Shown here piece after piece: positions 13,800 to 26,660 of a stretch of DNA of 64,000 nucleotides. Below the pieces are notes generated by a model that was given only the letters and a program-made list of their open reading frames with translations, searched no databases and had not been told where the DNA came from. Positions within the stretch are counted from its first letter, which is position 1. Each line of letters starts with the position of its first letter. The translations under genes and the position numbers were made by a program. This DNA comes from Todiramphus chloris collaris. Its lineage: Eukaryota; Chordata; Aves; Coraciiformes; Alcedinidae. Where the stretch lies: NCBI GenBank assembly GCA_025345505.1, contig JANVCC010000048.1, forward strand, positions 2,490,671 to 2,554,670, written 5' to 3'.

Positions 13800-14120
13800 A
13801 TGAGGCTTTCAGAAGGTACAGTGCGATGGCTCCAAAGGAGACAATACGGCCTACTGGGTCATTGATTTGTTAGCTACAAATTCTCTTTGTGTGCCATAAC
13901 ATTAATCAGCTTTAATGGCTCCGATGGAGGCATATTAATTAATTGCAGCTCCATTAATAACTCCCTGATTATGTATTTACCTGACCTAGACTGTACTGTG
14001 CATTTTAGAAAGTCTTTAATTATGTTTTACACAATAGTCGCTCCAAGGGAGACTATAAATAGTACATTGCAGGTACTATTATTTCCAAATGTTATTCCAA
14101 AATTTATTTGTCTAACATTA
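13800..14120. promoter_or_regulatory. Candidate conserved non-coding element
   Basis: Repeat-free, AT-rich DNA with many TAAT/ATTA cores (for example near 13935-13970, where ttaattaattgcag sits close to attaataac) of the kind bound by homeodomain proteins, plus isolated retained CpGs. No coding frame has a family signature. The call rests on composition only; the target gene and activity are unknown. Confidence 0.3.
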
Positions 14121-15879
14121 GGCTAATTTTTGAGACAGATACACTGAAACCTTTTTAAAGTTTATTTTATAAGTCTAAATTAAATCCATATGGGCAGACA
14201 ACTGAGAACTGAGGGTAAACCACCCAGATGATTTGTAGCCTCAGTTCCTGGAAGTCCCATTTGTTTAGACGAAACAAGCTGATGCAGATGGTCCACACAA
14301 GGCACCATATGAAGCCTTCAGCTGATCAAAGGGCAACGTCCTCCTTTGTTCTCTGTGAGGGCTGAGGGCTCTGCTAACGACAATAACTTTCAAAACACGT
14401 TGCACTGTGCTGGCCAGTTCTTCATCGGTGAAGGCTGAGGTTGCATACAGTTGGGAGATGCAACATTGCTCACAGAGTTACTACAATATATAGGAAAGCC
14501 TTACTAGAGAGGCCAGCAATAGTTTCTGAGTGGACTGGCAGAGAAAGCTGTCTCATTTGTTTTGTCTGTCTTCATGGTCATTCTTTAACAGAGGGAAATT
14601 CAAGGAATGGCAATCATCCTAAAATGTATTACTTCAAAGCTTATGACATTACTGATAATTATACGGATCTATTTATTATATTTACTAGCATCATTTCAAT
14701 TGGGTACATTTGTGCTTGCAAAATTCTGAGACAATCCAATATTTATTGTACTAAGTTCATGGCTAAGTTCTTACATTTCTGTTTTTGCAAATTTTACTTC
14801 CCATTACTCTTCCTGAATTTATGCCTGTTAATGTTGCCTGCCTTTTTCCTTAATTTCTATCCAATTCCTACATGTAAAGCAATAAATGAAATAAACTGGT
14901 TTGGCCAGTTAAGAAAAGTGGAGATTAGATTTTTTAAAATAAATTTGAATATTGATTTTAGTCTGGGAGCTTTGTAAGTTTAATTCTTACTCCTGGACTC
15001 TCTCTCTTACTCAAAGTACCTTTTAGGACAATGAGGGAGTGTTGCCTTTTTTTTTTTTTTTTTTTTGCAGACAAGGTAGAATTTTTTCTCACTTCATATC
15101 ACAATAGGGACGGAATACAAATTTCAGCATTATGCAGCATATGAATAAAAGAAAACCTCAATTTATCCAAGAATGACCTTCACAATAATCTCATAACTAT
15201 CTTTATTAATATAAGTCAGCTTGTAAACAAAAGGAATTCACATTTCTTCTACCTGGACTTTAGTATAACATTTTGTATGATGGTATATAGGAGATCAAAT
15301 AGAAAAATGGAGATGGTGTGCATGAATTTTGTAGAGTGAATGCATATTAGAAAGGTAATGGGCAAGACTGATGGGAAAGATATCATACTGGAAGGTGATT
15401 ACTTGTGAATTTTAAGTGGACATAAACCAAGGGAAAAAAAAACAAACAGTGTAAGTGGCTAAATTGAAAATAACACAAAATTAAGATGACATCAATGCAG
15501 AAATTTTGCATTCTTCCAAATTCATCAGAATGCAGAGTGGCATTGTGAAAGAAACAGATGAACTTGAACTTGGGACTGGAATAATAACAACCGTTTAATG
15601 TTCAGCCATATAAAAAATAAAACCGACAATGATACAAGTGCATTGAAACTAATAAAATATAAGCACTGCTGTAAACTGTAAAGCAACACATGCATATGTA
15701 AGAAATGCACAACATGAAAACTTCACCATGTGAGCAAACCAATCCACAACCACATTCTAAAATTAATATCAGAAGCTTCCAGCTCTCACAGCAATTAAGT
15801 TCAAACAAATCCTTTCACACTGAGGCAAGGAAATCTAACTGGATTTTTCACACCACCTTGGGGAGTGCAGAGACAATGC

Positions 15880-16400
15880 AGTGCACGCATTTGTCACTGG
15901 CTTTGCTTGATGGTGCAGAAGAACTTTTTCCAACTCATGTTTCCATTGTCTCTCAAGTGGTAAGGTTTTGTGTGAAACACCTACTTGTCAGTTAAATTCT
16001 CACATCCATCAGGCGTTAGAATCACCGAATGACTGCTTTATCTGTTCTTCCTGAGAGGGAGACAAAGCTAGGTGTCTTCAAGCATCCTGCAGTCCATATG
16101 GCACTAATATCTCCCTCGGTGGCATCATGATGTTAATTGGACAGTTACAGAAGAAATAATTCAGCATCATGATGAAGTCTTCAGGATCTTGTCTTTTTTT
16201 CTTTTTTTTTTTTTAAACAGACATGAGCAATGACTGCAGATATGAACAGATGTAAACGTTTATCCGTGTACATCTTTCAGGAACCACGGCTTTTTGCGCC
16301 TCTGCAACACAGGATTTCTGAGAAATAACAGCTACTTTTGACAAACGGTGCCGTGCACTTCAGTAATCAACACAAAGCATGACTTTTGGCAGGAATGTCA
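15880..16400. promoter_or_regulatory. Candidate conserved non-coding element
   Basis: The stretch is free of recognisable repeats and keeps several scattered CpGs in otherwise CpG-poor DNA (near 16027, 16116, 16255, 16284, 16299 and 16345). It contains TAAT-type cores such as 'tgatgttaattggacag' near 16130. A T-rich run interrupts it near 16192-16214. This composition is common in deeply conserved vertebrate enhancers, but that is an inference without an alignment. Confidence 0.3.
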
Positions 16401-18309
16401 AAAATTTTATCACAAGCATTTCATTTGCCTTGTAGTTTCAGAAAAGCATATGTTGTGCTCAGGCAACAGGTTAGAGATTTTTGTTCTTTTTTTTGTTTGT
16501 TTTCTAATACCTCTTTTGTAAGGAGTGGATATTTCTTGCATTAAAAAGAGGAAGAAAGGATGAACAGGTGCTGAATGAATGGATTTATACCAGCTTTTTA
16601 TCAATTGAGATCAGTGCAAGTACCTTGCAAGAACAACAATTATTTAAATATAAATATAAACAAAGCCTTTTATTATTCTAACCTGAAAACTGAGGATGTG
16701 CTATACAAAAGGTCACCAAATACCTCAAGTGAATGACTAGAATGTGAAGAATGTCCTACAGATAGGAAAAAATTTGAGCTTGCTCTTGATCTTGTAAAAA
16801 TATTTACCTATGATAATTTATGTGGACAGAAGATCTTCTCTATATTTTTAATTCCAATAGAAATGAGAGATGTATCTCTTTCTATAATATATCAGTGTTG
16901 CAATAACAACCATATCTAATATTTACTTTTTGTTTTTTGAGACAGGCTTACTGAGTAATGCCACGGGCAATACAGATCATATTTGCCACTTATATACTTT
17001 TGCCTGCGTTTTATAAAAGGGCAACATCTAAAAGAAAAGTTAAGCTAATAGTTTTTCAAATCAAACACCATTATATATTCTGTGCACCTTCCATCTAGGA
17101 AGTGATTAAAATGTGTGTAAAAATTAGGTGGAAAACAGGCCAAATTTTAGCAGTGATCCTGGCAGATGGGTTTACATGAGAACGTATAAAAACAATTCTG
17201 ATTCAAGGTTCATCGGTGAAGTAAGACCTCAATAAAGCAGTATTCTATTGTAATCCAAGAAGAAAGGAAAGCTTTTAGCACAAGGAAGGTTAAAAAGAGG
17301 ACTTCCAATGAAATAGCTAAGACTTGATCAATACAAGTCAGAAGCAGAAAGGCTGGAACAGGGGATGAATTAAAGTGAAGAAAATGTCATCTGCAAGGCA
17401 GAGGAATTAATTGTTTAGGAGTCCTTTGCAGAGGTATAACTTGAAGACTAAATTTACCTCAACTGCACTCAGTTCAACTCTTACATTTCTATTTTCAGAG
17501 CCTGTCAAAATAATAGCAGAGACTCAGGGAATCTGAATGTTCAAAAAGTATGTCAATCTGGTGCTGTGGCCCAGAAGTTCAAAACACAAAGTTGATATGA
17601 ACACCAAAATAATTTTCACTAGACCTGGTTGCTTTGTGTCAGTGTTTAAAGGATGACAAAAATCTCATGGTCACAAAAGCTGGGGTCATTCTTAGCAATT
17701 TCAAAAGAATAAGAAACTGTAAGGTCTTTAAAACCTTCAAATGAGTTGACTCCTTTCCTTGGAATCATCCTGTTGTCAAGATCTGCTACCTGGATGCTTG
17801 GAAAACATCAGTAGAAGCAGAGCTATGTGCCATGTCATGGTGAGCAGTCACCAGCTCCAGGAAGATAGAATACACTTCTTGGTAACAATCAACAACTTCT
17901 ATGAGGAAAAAAACCCACTTCAATACCTTTCTCTAACAAGTTAAAATGAAAGCAAAAAAGATATCAAGAGTAAAACTGGAATGGTCTGTGGACTGAAAAT
18001 CATAAGTGGCCAGGATTGTCAGATATAGAAATGTTCTCTTAGCACAGCACTGGTCTGGGCCCCTCAAAAGCAGTGTGGCCAAAGGGAATCACTACTGAAA
18101 GCTGTGTAATGTTGGACAGTAAGATGTGCTGTCTCTCATGTGCTCTCTAACCATTGCATGTTCCTCTGACAGGTTCAGTTTCATGCTTGTCTTTGGCATC
18201 CGAAGGGATAAAATTCTCATCTTTCTCTTTCTTTTGGGGGGAAGGAGAAATGAAGGAACAAAGAAGTAAAGTAGTGGTTGAGACATAAGGGTCTGACAGA
18301 GGCTGAATT
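16401..18309. other. Unique non-coding DNA
   Basis: No gene, RNA gene or mobile element is recognised. The sequence is AT-rich with open frames up to about 64 codons and no shared motif. It ends at the 3' tail of the minus-strand CR1 at 18310. Confidence 0.55.
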
Positions 18310-18640
18310 AGAATAGAATCATGGAATCATTTAACTTCGAAAAGACCTTTAAGATCATGAAGTACAACAGTTAACCCAGCACTGCCAGTTCTGCCATCTC
18401 ACTAAGCACCACATCTACACATCTTTTAAATGACCCCAGGGATGGTGACTCAGCCACCTCCCTGGGCAGCCTATTCCAATGCTTAACAACCTTTTCTGTG
18501 AAGAAATTGTCCCTAATGTCCAATCTAAACCTTCCCTGGTGTAATTTGAGGCCACTTCCTTGTGCAGACACATTAGCATTTTGTTGCATTGAAAGGCTAA
18601 TTGCCTTGGAGAAGGTGTCAGTGGTACTGAAGAGGGGCAC
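18310..18640 (-). mobile_element. CR1 LINE fragment with ORF2 C-terminus
   Basis: The minus strand encodes the C-terminal end of the CR1 ORF2 polyprotein: [20 protein letters not shown] followed by [17 protein letters not shown], in a frame open for 89 codons (18371-18640). Beyond the stop, a short 3' UTR matches the CR1 tail and ends in ATTCTATTCTA-type repeats at 18310. The reverse transcriptase and endonuclease domains are missing, so the copy is 5'-truncated and dead. Similarity fades above about 18640, so the inner boundary is approximate. Confidence 0.93.
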
Positions 18641-20973
18641 CAGGATCAGTCCAGGTGCTCTGCATCTGGGCTCTCAGCTCTGCTAGCTCCATGTAGCTGG
18701 AAGGTGTCCTTGGCCATCCTCCTCCTTCCTCTGGCAAAATGTGTATCATTTTTTCCCTCAGATGTGTCTTATTTAGGTTTTTTTTATCATTCATAAATCT
18801 AATCTAGGTTTTCTTTCCTTTATGTCATGTGGTAGAGCATCCCAGATGTCTACAAAGGCATGTTGGGAGGGAGAGATCTGTGCTCTTGGGCATCTTAGCT
18901 CAGCTGTCTCCCAGAGAGTTACTTTTCCTATTGCTGTTTCTTTACCAGAGGCATGCAGGAAGGCAGCCTTGTCAACTTTTACTCTGCCACATATCTTAGG
19001 TAGTCTTCTGTATTTCCTTCATTTCCAGCTGCATGGTGACAAATAGCTTAATTTTGCCCTTCCTAAAGTCAGTCTTCGCCATTTCCTGCCATCAATTACC
19101 AGTAGTGGGAGGAAAATACACAAATAACTTGAAATGAGGATTAAAAAAATAAAATAAAATAAGAAGGTGTCTGAAACTGTCTTTTGAAAACCTAAAAAAT
19201 AATAACTGCAATAACAATGAAGGGTACAATGAGTGCAGCTCTGCTTTCATTCTGTTCTTGTCACTACCGATTTTTATCTCTTTTCCTATATGCTTGTGTC
19301 GTAGCTTCATCTGATTGTTTTTTTGCCTATTCAACCTCTTTTATGGCCTATTGAAAAAGTCAGCTGAAATATTTCCTAATTAGTGCAGTAATGACCTAGT
19401 AAGTGCTAAAGTATACCTTAAGATGGTTTCATAATTGATATGAAACTGTCACCACATATCATGCTCATATTGTTTTCTCTTGCTGTAAGGATTTACACTT
19501 CAGATACTTTCTGTTTTCATAACAAGTCCCAGAAGCCCTTCAGGGACAAACTGTCCTTAGCTTACAGCAATACAAATTATGATGCCTTTCATCCCCTCTG
19601 AGAATCAAACTTTAAAAAAAACCCCACGGTCAGAAAAGCAGATAGGTAATTCCATCTGTGTGCCATAAAAATTAAATAAAAGCCCCTCTTTAGCAATCCT
19701 AGAGATTAGTAGTGTTCGTGTATGGTCTAAAGAAACAGTAGCAAAATGTCAAAACAGGCAGTGAAGAATTAAAGCATCAAACAATGGAATCCTATGAATT
19801 TTCTCACTCTGCATCACCACTGTGCACAGACCAATGTGATGTGTTTACTCATGCAGAAAACAGACTGTCCAAGACTCCTCATTTTTTCTTTTCTCAATTC
19901 CCCCCCCTCCCCCCCAAAGATGTTATATGTTACTGTACAAATGAAAGAAATAGAAAATAGCTGTTAGGGACAATCCAGTAGTCATATTCAAATGGGTTAA
20001 GGAGGACAGGACAGGCATTTGGCTCATCTTGCATTATACAGCAAAAGTTCAGCATTTTTTAAGACTGCTAAGATTTTCTAAGACTCTCGGCCCTAGAACC
20101 ATGACCACCCAACCCAAGACCTGATAAATACTGGGAAATTCAGCAGGAATCTGCCTCTGGTCTAGCAACTGGAGGGAGGCAGTAGAAGAGCTTGCCTGAA
20201 AAGTTGCATGCAGTTCTACAATGGAGTTCAAACATTGACAGCATAGCATCTACAAGTGTTGGATGCCTGAAGTGTTCAACACTGAATTGCCTCCATCACT
20301 TGCATTTGTTGACAGTATGAGCTGTCTTTGGAAGCAGACATGAAGGCCACATGCTCTCAGCTTTCTGCTTCAGGCACTTATATGTATTTCTCCATGTATA
20401 TCCTCACTGAATCCTGAAAGCTACTCTGCACAGACAGAAAAAAATTGACTTTTGTTGTGATCAGTGATGAGAAAATACCTCCATCATTAAATTTATCTGG
20501 ATAACTCTTCAGAGAAGCTCTGTGGTCTCTTGAGCCTTCTTCTGAAGATAGGTATCTTTCAAAAAACCAGATTAAGATTGCAGCAAGTAGCAAGGTAATT
20601 TGCTTTCAAATCCTATATCATACTGCTTTCTTAGTCTTTGACAGTGTCCAAAATGAAATAGTAATAATGGTTTACAAGAAAACAGGAAAATTATTGACCC
20701 ATTAAGGTGACATCTTGGGAGCCAAATAAATTTCCTAAGCAGAAATGCCATTTTGCTTTACTATTTCATTCATAGGTTGCTGAAGAATCTATCCATCTGT
20801 CATTCCAGTTTTCTCCAGCAATCAGCTGTCTCAGCTCACCAGTGTGCTGGTGTTTCTCCAGTAGCACAGGTGAGATGTTGTTTAGTAGGATGATTGATGG
20901 AGGAAATAAAAAAGTTAAAAAAATATAAAAACTTATTGATTAATCTTCAATAGTAAATAGATTATGTGACTTT
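18641..20973. other. Unique non-coding DNA
   Basis: No gene is recognised. The first 100-200 bases might still be diverged CR1 but show no clear match. A C-rich tract lies at about 19901-19916, and an A-rich stretch at 19142-19162. Short open frames overlap on both strands and carry no motif. Confidence 0.5.
19901..19916. repeat. C-rich homopolymer tract
   Basis: Runs of seven and about nine C are separated by a T. It is simple low-complexity DNA; its length is likely variable and prone to sequencing error. Confidence 0.85.
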
Positions 20974-21502
20974 TCATAGAATCATAGAATACCGGGTTGG
21001 AAGGGACCTCAAGGATCACCTAGTCCAACCTTGCAAGGTAAACTCTCTCTCTATACATATATATATAGTTTAAATGAGTTGGCCCAGCACCCTGACAAGC
21101 TGTGTCTTAAAACTGTCCAGTGCAGGGGAATCCACACCTCCCCTTGGGAGGTTATTCCAATGTCCAATTGTTCTCATGGTGGAATATTAACTTCTGGAGT
21201 CCAATCAAAATGTTCCCAGGAGTAATTTGTACCTATTACCCCTTGTCTTTTCCGTGTGACTACGTGTAAAAAGGGGCATCTCCATCTTCTTGGGAGCCAC
21301 CTTTTAGGTACTGGGACATGGTAATAAGGTCTCCTCTAAGCCTTCTCTTCTTAAGGCTGAACAAGCCCAGTTTTCTCAGCCTCTCTTCATATGTCAGGTC
21401 TTCCAGTCCTCTGATCATCCTCGTGGCCCTTCTCTGGACCCTCTCCAGCCTGTCCACATCTTTTGTGTAGTGGGGACCACAACTGAAGGCAGTACTTTCC
21501 AT
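20974..21502 (-). mobile_element. CR1 LINE fragment, about 530 bp
   Basis: A minus-strand CR1 whose 3' tail (catagaatcatagaatacc on the plus strand) starts at 20974. Its coding part, open for 80 codons at 21260-21502, carries the ORF2 C-terminal signature [18 protein letters not shown] followed by [19 protein letters not shown] (CT)n/(TA)n microsatellite at about 21040-21068 interrupts the 3' portion. Only the last part of ORF2 is present, so there is no intact reverse transcriptase. Confidence 0.95.
21040..21068. repeat. CT/TA microsatellite inside CR1
   Basis: A short (CT)n run passes into alternating TA (ctctctctatacatatatat). It lies inside the 21.0 kb CR1 copy and so arose after that insertion or by local expansion within it. 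Confidence 0.8.
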
Positions 21503-23154
21503 TCTTTCATTACTGTAATTATGATCTCCCTCATTTGCTGCCTGAAGAGTTAAACTGAAATATTCACAGCCTGAGAAGGCTGGTAAATGTATAGTCAGAA
21601 TATGTGGACACCAGCTCAGTGCTTTGTGTCATATGATGTGACTGTACACAGCTCAACTAACATCACTTCCATGATATGGATGCAACAAGCCTGTACAAAC
21701 TAAACCTGCTTTATATTTTTGTAATGCTTTTTTTAATTCCTTTTTTTTTTTTTTTTAAATTCTTCATTGCAGCCACAACCAAAAACTGTCTGAAAGCTTT
21801 TATCTGAAATTTTTCCTTGATAAAATCTCTGCTTTCATCACGCCTGCAACTTGGAAAAAGAAATCTGAAAATTGCAAGCTGAGATACAGTGATAGAGGTG
21901 AAAACAGCCTATTTGTAATTGAATCATTTCAGGGGAGGGAAGTTTTTCCCTTTGTAGGATTCTGGGGTTTGGTGTTGTTTTCATTTCAATAGAAAGGGAA
22001 GCATTTCTAGAAAACAAAAATTAATTCCTTTCCAGGGAGACAAACTAACGAACACAAGCTGCCTTGCTCAGAAGTGCTGCAGTAGTTTGTGTCTGTGTGC
22101 TTCCATGGTATCCATGCATAAGCTCCCACAGTCATCTGTTGCCCATCATCGTTTTTTTTCAGAGAAGTGAGGGACTCTAAACATGTAAATCAGAACTTCC
22201 AGACCATCTTAAGTGTCCTAGAAGGGAAAGCTTTAGAACCAGTTCAAAACAAAGTGCAATCAGAATTGTTGGGATAAGTTTTCCTAAAGAGAAAAAAAAA
22301 AAAAAAAAGTTAAGTTTAGAGAACTTGAAGACCTATTAAAAATGACCAAAGAAAAAAAGCTTTCTCCGACCTGTTTTCTCTTGTGCTCAGGTGGTGCAGC
22401 CCATTTCTAGCTGTTGCTGTCATATATTGTGAACATTCAAAGCAGTGTCTGCTTTTTCAGGTATGTCATACCCAAACAGGAGAGATTTCAGGAATGTTTG
22501 CACAGCTCATTCCAGCCTTACAAGTAGGTGCTATCAAAAAACAGATGACAGGATTTACCATGTTATGTAAGGGGCAAGGAATCTGGAAGGGTTTACTGCA
22601 ACCGAAACTCAAATTCCAAACACAGGGTTCACATTTCAGGACGTGTCTTCTGCAGCCCAGCAGCGCAAATTTTAGTCTTAATTTGCTCCCTAACATGGCC
22701 ATTTTTAATTAAAAAAAAAAAGAAAGAAAAGAAAAAAGTCAACAAATGCAGCAAATGGAGTAATTGGCTCTCAGCTAAACACCAGGGTTAACAGGGACTA
22801 ACAAACCCAAGCTATTCTAAAAACACAGTGCACACATGTGCACGTGTATAAACACCACAAATTGATAACTTCATGTGAAGTTCTCTTTTCAGTTCAGTTG
22901 ACCATGCTGTAACATGATTTTACAGCTCGCCTGAATGCTCAGCTAAAAAATAATAAATTTAAAAATTAGATTTTATATTTGTAATTGGAAAGAGTTATTT
23001 TGCAATGGATCGAGAGACAGACGAAGGGCAAAATGTGTTGTCTAGCAAGAAGCATGGGGAGGTGGACATAAGGCTGAAGCTCTTGCTCCAAGTTACCCCT
23101 CGAGTGGCAGGGCAGAGCTGCAGACACCCCACATCATGGTCAACTCAGGACTGG
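21503..23154. other. Unique non-coding DNA with A/T homopolymers
   Basis: No gene is recognised. Poly-T lies at about 21739-21756, poly-A at 22291-22308, and an A-rich AAAGAAAG tract at 22711-22737. A strong acceptor is immediately followed by a donor at 22460/22461 (listed as a finding). The overlapping 109- and 78-codon frames at 22383-22712 lie on opposite strands and show no motif. Confidence 0.5.
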
Positions 23155-24046
23155 TTCAGGTCATGGACAAAACATGCGTTTATCTATTGAGGTCCTGTGT
23201 GGCACAAATGTGGGGGTGGCATAAAATCTGGACAGAGTGGAATGCTGAGCAATAGCAAACCTAATGAAGTTCAACAAGAGCGAGTATGGAGTCCTATATC
23301 TGGGGAGAAAATAAATCCCTGCACCAGTACAGGTTAGGAGTTGGCCTGCTGGAAAGCAGCTCCATGGAGAAGGACATTGGTGACCTGGTGGAAAATAACT
23401 TCTCCATGGGACAGAAATGGGACCTTGTGGCCAAGAAGACCAATGGTGTCCTGAAGTGCATGAAGAAGAGTGTGGCCAGCAGGTCCAGGGAGGTTCTCCT
23501 CCCCCTCTACTCTGCACTGGTGAGACCACATCTGGAGTGCTGTGTCCAGTTCTGGGCTCCCCAGTTCAAGAGGGACAGGAAAATACCAGAGAGAGTTCAA
23601 TGGAGTCTATGAGGATGATGAAGGGACTGGAACATCTCTCTTTTGAGGAAAGGCTGAGAGCCCTGGGGCTGTTTAGCCTGGAGAAGAGAAGCCTGAGAGG
23701 GGAGCTGATGAATGTTTACAAATATCTGGAGGGTGAATGTTGAGTAGAAGAGGCCAGGCTCTCCGCAGTTCTGCCCTGTGATAGGACGAGACATAATGAT
23801 CACAAGCTGAAACACAGGAAGTTCCACATCAACATGAGGAAAGACTTCTTCTCTGTGAGAGTGCCAGAGCCTGGCCCAGGCTGCCCAGAGAGGCTGTGGA
23901 GTCTCCTGCTCTGGAGACTTTCAAAGCCCACCTGGATCTGTTCCTTTGTGGGCTGCCCTGGGTGATTCTGCACTGGTGGGGGGGGGTTGGACTTGATGGG
24001 CTCCATGGGTCCCTTTCAACCCCTACCATTCTGTGGTTCTATGAGT
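23155..24046 (+). mobile_element. CR1 LINE fragment, about 890 bp, plus strand
   Basis: This is the longest CR1 copy in the window. The plus strand carries ORF2 C-terminal blocks in order: [19 protein letters not shown] (about 23391-23447), [19 protein letters not shown] (about 23507-23563), [19 protein letters not shown], and then the 'kfhin.rkdff.vrvpe' region. It ends in a 3' tail of the CCATTCTGTGGTTCTATGA type at about 24046. The coding blocks fall in different frames, so at least one frameshift and several indels have accumulated. The 5' limit is a guess from fading similarity. It is the same subfamily as the minus-strand copy at 28.8 kb. Confidence 0.94.
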
Positions 24047-25654
24047 CTAAAACAGAGCACAACACAAGCCCTTCACTGACTACCCACAGAAATCCCAGGG
24101 TGGCTGACTGGAGGGTGCCAGTCGGCTATGACAAAGACAAAGGAGTGAAAAAGAAATTCTAACTAAACTGCCCCTGCTGTTGTTCAGATGGGCATTTTAT
24201 TCAAGGCTGCAAGATGCTGCATATGGGTTGTTGTCTTCCCCTTGAGGCAGAGCTGTTTTCTTCCTCCCTTTGACAGAAGTGCTCTTTGTTACAGAAGACT
24301 GAATTTTTATTTTCATAGATGTTACAATAGAAATATATCTTATAAAGGACATATATAGAGGAGAAAGCAGTAGTTTTAGGATAATAATGCTGCCTTCACA
24401 TCTACAAATACAGCATACTTGTAAAGGAGATTTATTTCAGTCTGCCTTGTGAAATCAATAGAATATATGAAATCAATGGAGTCTTTACAGGACCCTGAAG
24501 AGGAGTACTGGACTCAGAATTCAAGCCCATGTTCCTTGCATGTTAAAGCCATCATTTTCCCCTTTATCATAGCAAATCATGAATAAAAATCAGCTACCAT
24601 AAGTAATAGAACAAATGAATGCCTCCATATTCTTAAAAGTTCCTGTAATCTCATGAAATTGAAATTCCTGTGACAAAAAGAGACATCGATATGAGATGCA
24701 GTTGATAAAATCTGACCGGGAATGTGCATTTTGTACTGAATAATCAAGATTTTTCTCCCCATTATCTTACAAGTCCTATGCTGGGACAAGGCATGCATCA
24801 TGTTGCATGAAGAAGCAGGATATGTAACATTATTATTTTTAAAATACATCCCATGGGTATGGCACGTGAGATGGTTCTATCCCATCAATTCAAGGATTCA
24901 GTGATATGTCCAACATTTACATCTTTTTGTGTTCACTTTTTCTTCAATATATATATAAAATTCTTTATTGATGCAGCGTTAGATCACAGAAATGGCTGTT
25001 CAGTTTTGCCTGATAAGCCTGTGATTTATTGCAAAGTATCAAATATTTATTAATCATTTGAGCTCAGGATATGAAATAATTTTTCAAGTTGTCCAGCTGA
25101 GCCCATCCGGTTAAATTCTCCCATCAATTGTAAGAGATGGTATAAACTTGGCCCTGAATGTCAATCTGTCTTCAGGAACAGTTTTAATTTCAGTCTCAAC
25201 CTCTGCATCAGTGCTTAGACAGTGAGTTATGAATTTTCAGTCTTTTAGCAGGACAAGTCCTTCACAAGTTCACTTCTGATGTCAGAAGTAAGATCCAGCA
25301 GAGTTTTCTTAGTTTGATAAAATGTATCTAATTAAAATAAAATTAAAAAACAAACAAACAAACATATTTCTTTCTGAGATGGACCTCTTATATCATGGAG
25401 GATTCACTAAGATATCAAGCATGTCTGTGATTTGTAACTGTATTTTCCCTCTATTTTAAAGATACCACTTTTCTATATCGGAAATAAATAAATACTCGCA
25501 GAGTGGGAATCCTTGCAAGCAAATTCATGTCCTCAATAATTTCTGCAGGCCACAGACAAATACCATTATCATTCTCTTTTCTGAAACGATAGTTTAAATG
25601 TTAAGAAGCACCACTAGTATCTAACTCAATGCCAGATCAATATGATTACTGTAG
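24047..25654. other. Unique non-coding DNA
   Basis: No gene or clear element. An (AAAC)n microsatellite lies at about 25348-25364, and short TA runs near 24948-24958. Open frames of up to 90 codons have no motif. Confidence 0.55.
25348..25364. repeat. (AAAC)n microsatellite
   Basis: About four units of AAAC (aaaaacaaacaaacaaacat) in AT-rich DNA. Confidence 0.85.
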
Positions 25655-25760
25655 AAACACAAAATTACTATCGTTGGAAAAGACCTTTAAGATCATTAAG
25701 TCCAACCATTATCTAACTTGACCAGTTCCACTACTACACCATATCCTTAAGCACTTACAT
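25655..25760 (-). mobile_element. CR1 LINE, 3'-terminal fragment
   Basis: On the plus strand 'ttggaaaagacctttaagat' is followed by 'cattaagtccaacc' and then by CR1 3'-UTR-like sequence (accagttccactactacacc, then atccttaagcac). This is the reverse complement of a CR1 3' end. The terminal 8-bp repeats are decayed (aaaattactatc). About 105 bp remain and there is no coding part. Confidence 0.88.
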
Positions 25761-26660
25761 AAGTAAAGAAATAAAAGCTGCTTCAGCTTCCTGTAACGAC
25801 TGTCTCCTTCTGACCACATAGAAGTAAATGCCCATAGACCTCTCTATAAGTTTTTGATCGATGCATGAAAATGAGTGTCATGTTTTGGTACCAGAAGCCA
25901 GTAATTATGTATTGGGTTAGACGCGTGTTCAGGTGAGGAACTGAAAGGCAGTACCCACCTCTCATGTGGCTGTGCAGTTTTCAGGGCTTGACACTGTTTT
26001 ATAAGCCTGTAAAGGGGAAAAATCCCAGTTCTCATATGTTTTGGGGTTTTGGAAGGAGAAAGGATTATCTGATTTGAAAGAATTATGTTTTATGGCATTT
26101 ATGCTTCTTCTGGATTTAAGAGATTTACCAAGTAATTGTCTCTCCCAGAATCTGTGGGATTTTTTCCCGTATAGGGATTCTTCAATACAGTTCAATATTT
26201 CATCATATAAGCTATTTGTATTCCAGTTAAGTCTAGTTTATTTTCCTGAAGAGCTATGTAGCTATGCAAAATTTAGCACTGAAACATTCCTCTTTGTAGC
26301 TACGTCGATATTCATTTTTATAGACTTTGATAACATTATACCACCTGACATACTAACAAAAGAGAAAATTTGATAATATCAAATACTATTTACAGCTAAC
26401 TTGTAATTTATGCAAGACATTAGTCTTTAGAGAAAAAAACCCTTCACTCTCCTTAAGTTTCTTATGTGTGCAGACAGAAAAAGGCAAAAACAGGGGACTT
26501 TGCTATAATGGTCTACTCTTATAGTAATGTTTTTCAGTTACCTAGGCTGCTTGTAAGGCAGCATATTTCAGACTGTCAATGATCATGGCTGTACAGGAGA
26601 AATTAAAAACCAAGAATACAAAAAAACCCAACATCAGAAGGCTCCCATGGCTCATTGTAC
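25761..26660. other. Unique non-coding DNA
   Basis: No gene is recognised. Opposite-strand open frames (77 and 110 codons) overlap at 25962-26373 without any motif. Confidence 0.55.

Larger units (their letters stand above)
13581..16400. other. Non-coding block holding two CNE-like stretches
   Basis: No gene is recognised. The 178-codon open frame at 14441-14977 on the plus strand has an irregular, F/I/L/C-rich composition typical of AT-rich non-coding DNA, shows no domain, and has no upstream support. Poly-T tracts lie at about 15046-15066 and 16194-16214. Candidate conserved elements inside the block are listed separately. Confidence 0.5.

Noticed and set aside
14441-14977. 178-codon plus-strand open frame
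   Set aside because: Irregular F/I/L/C-rich composition without a domain, no splice or promoter context, in AT-rich DNA. Best explained as chance.
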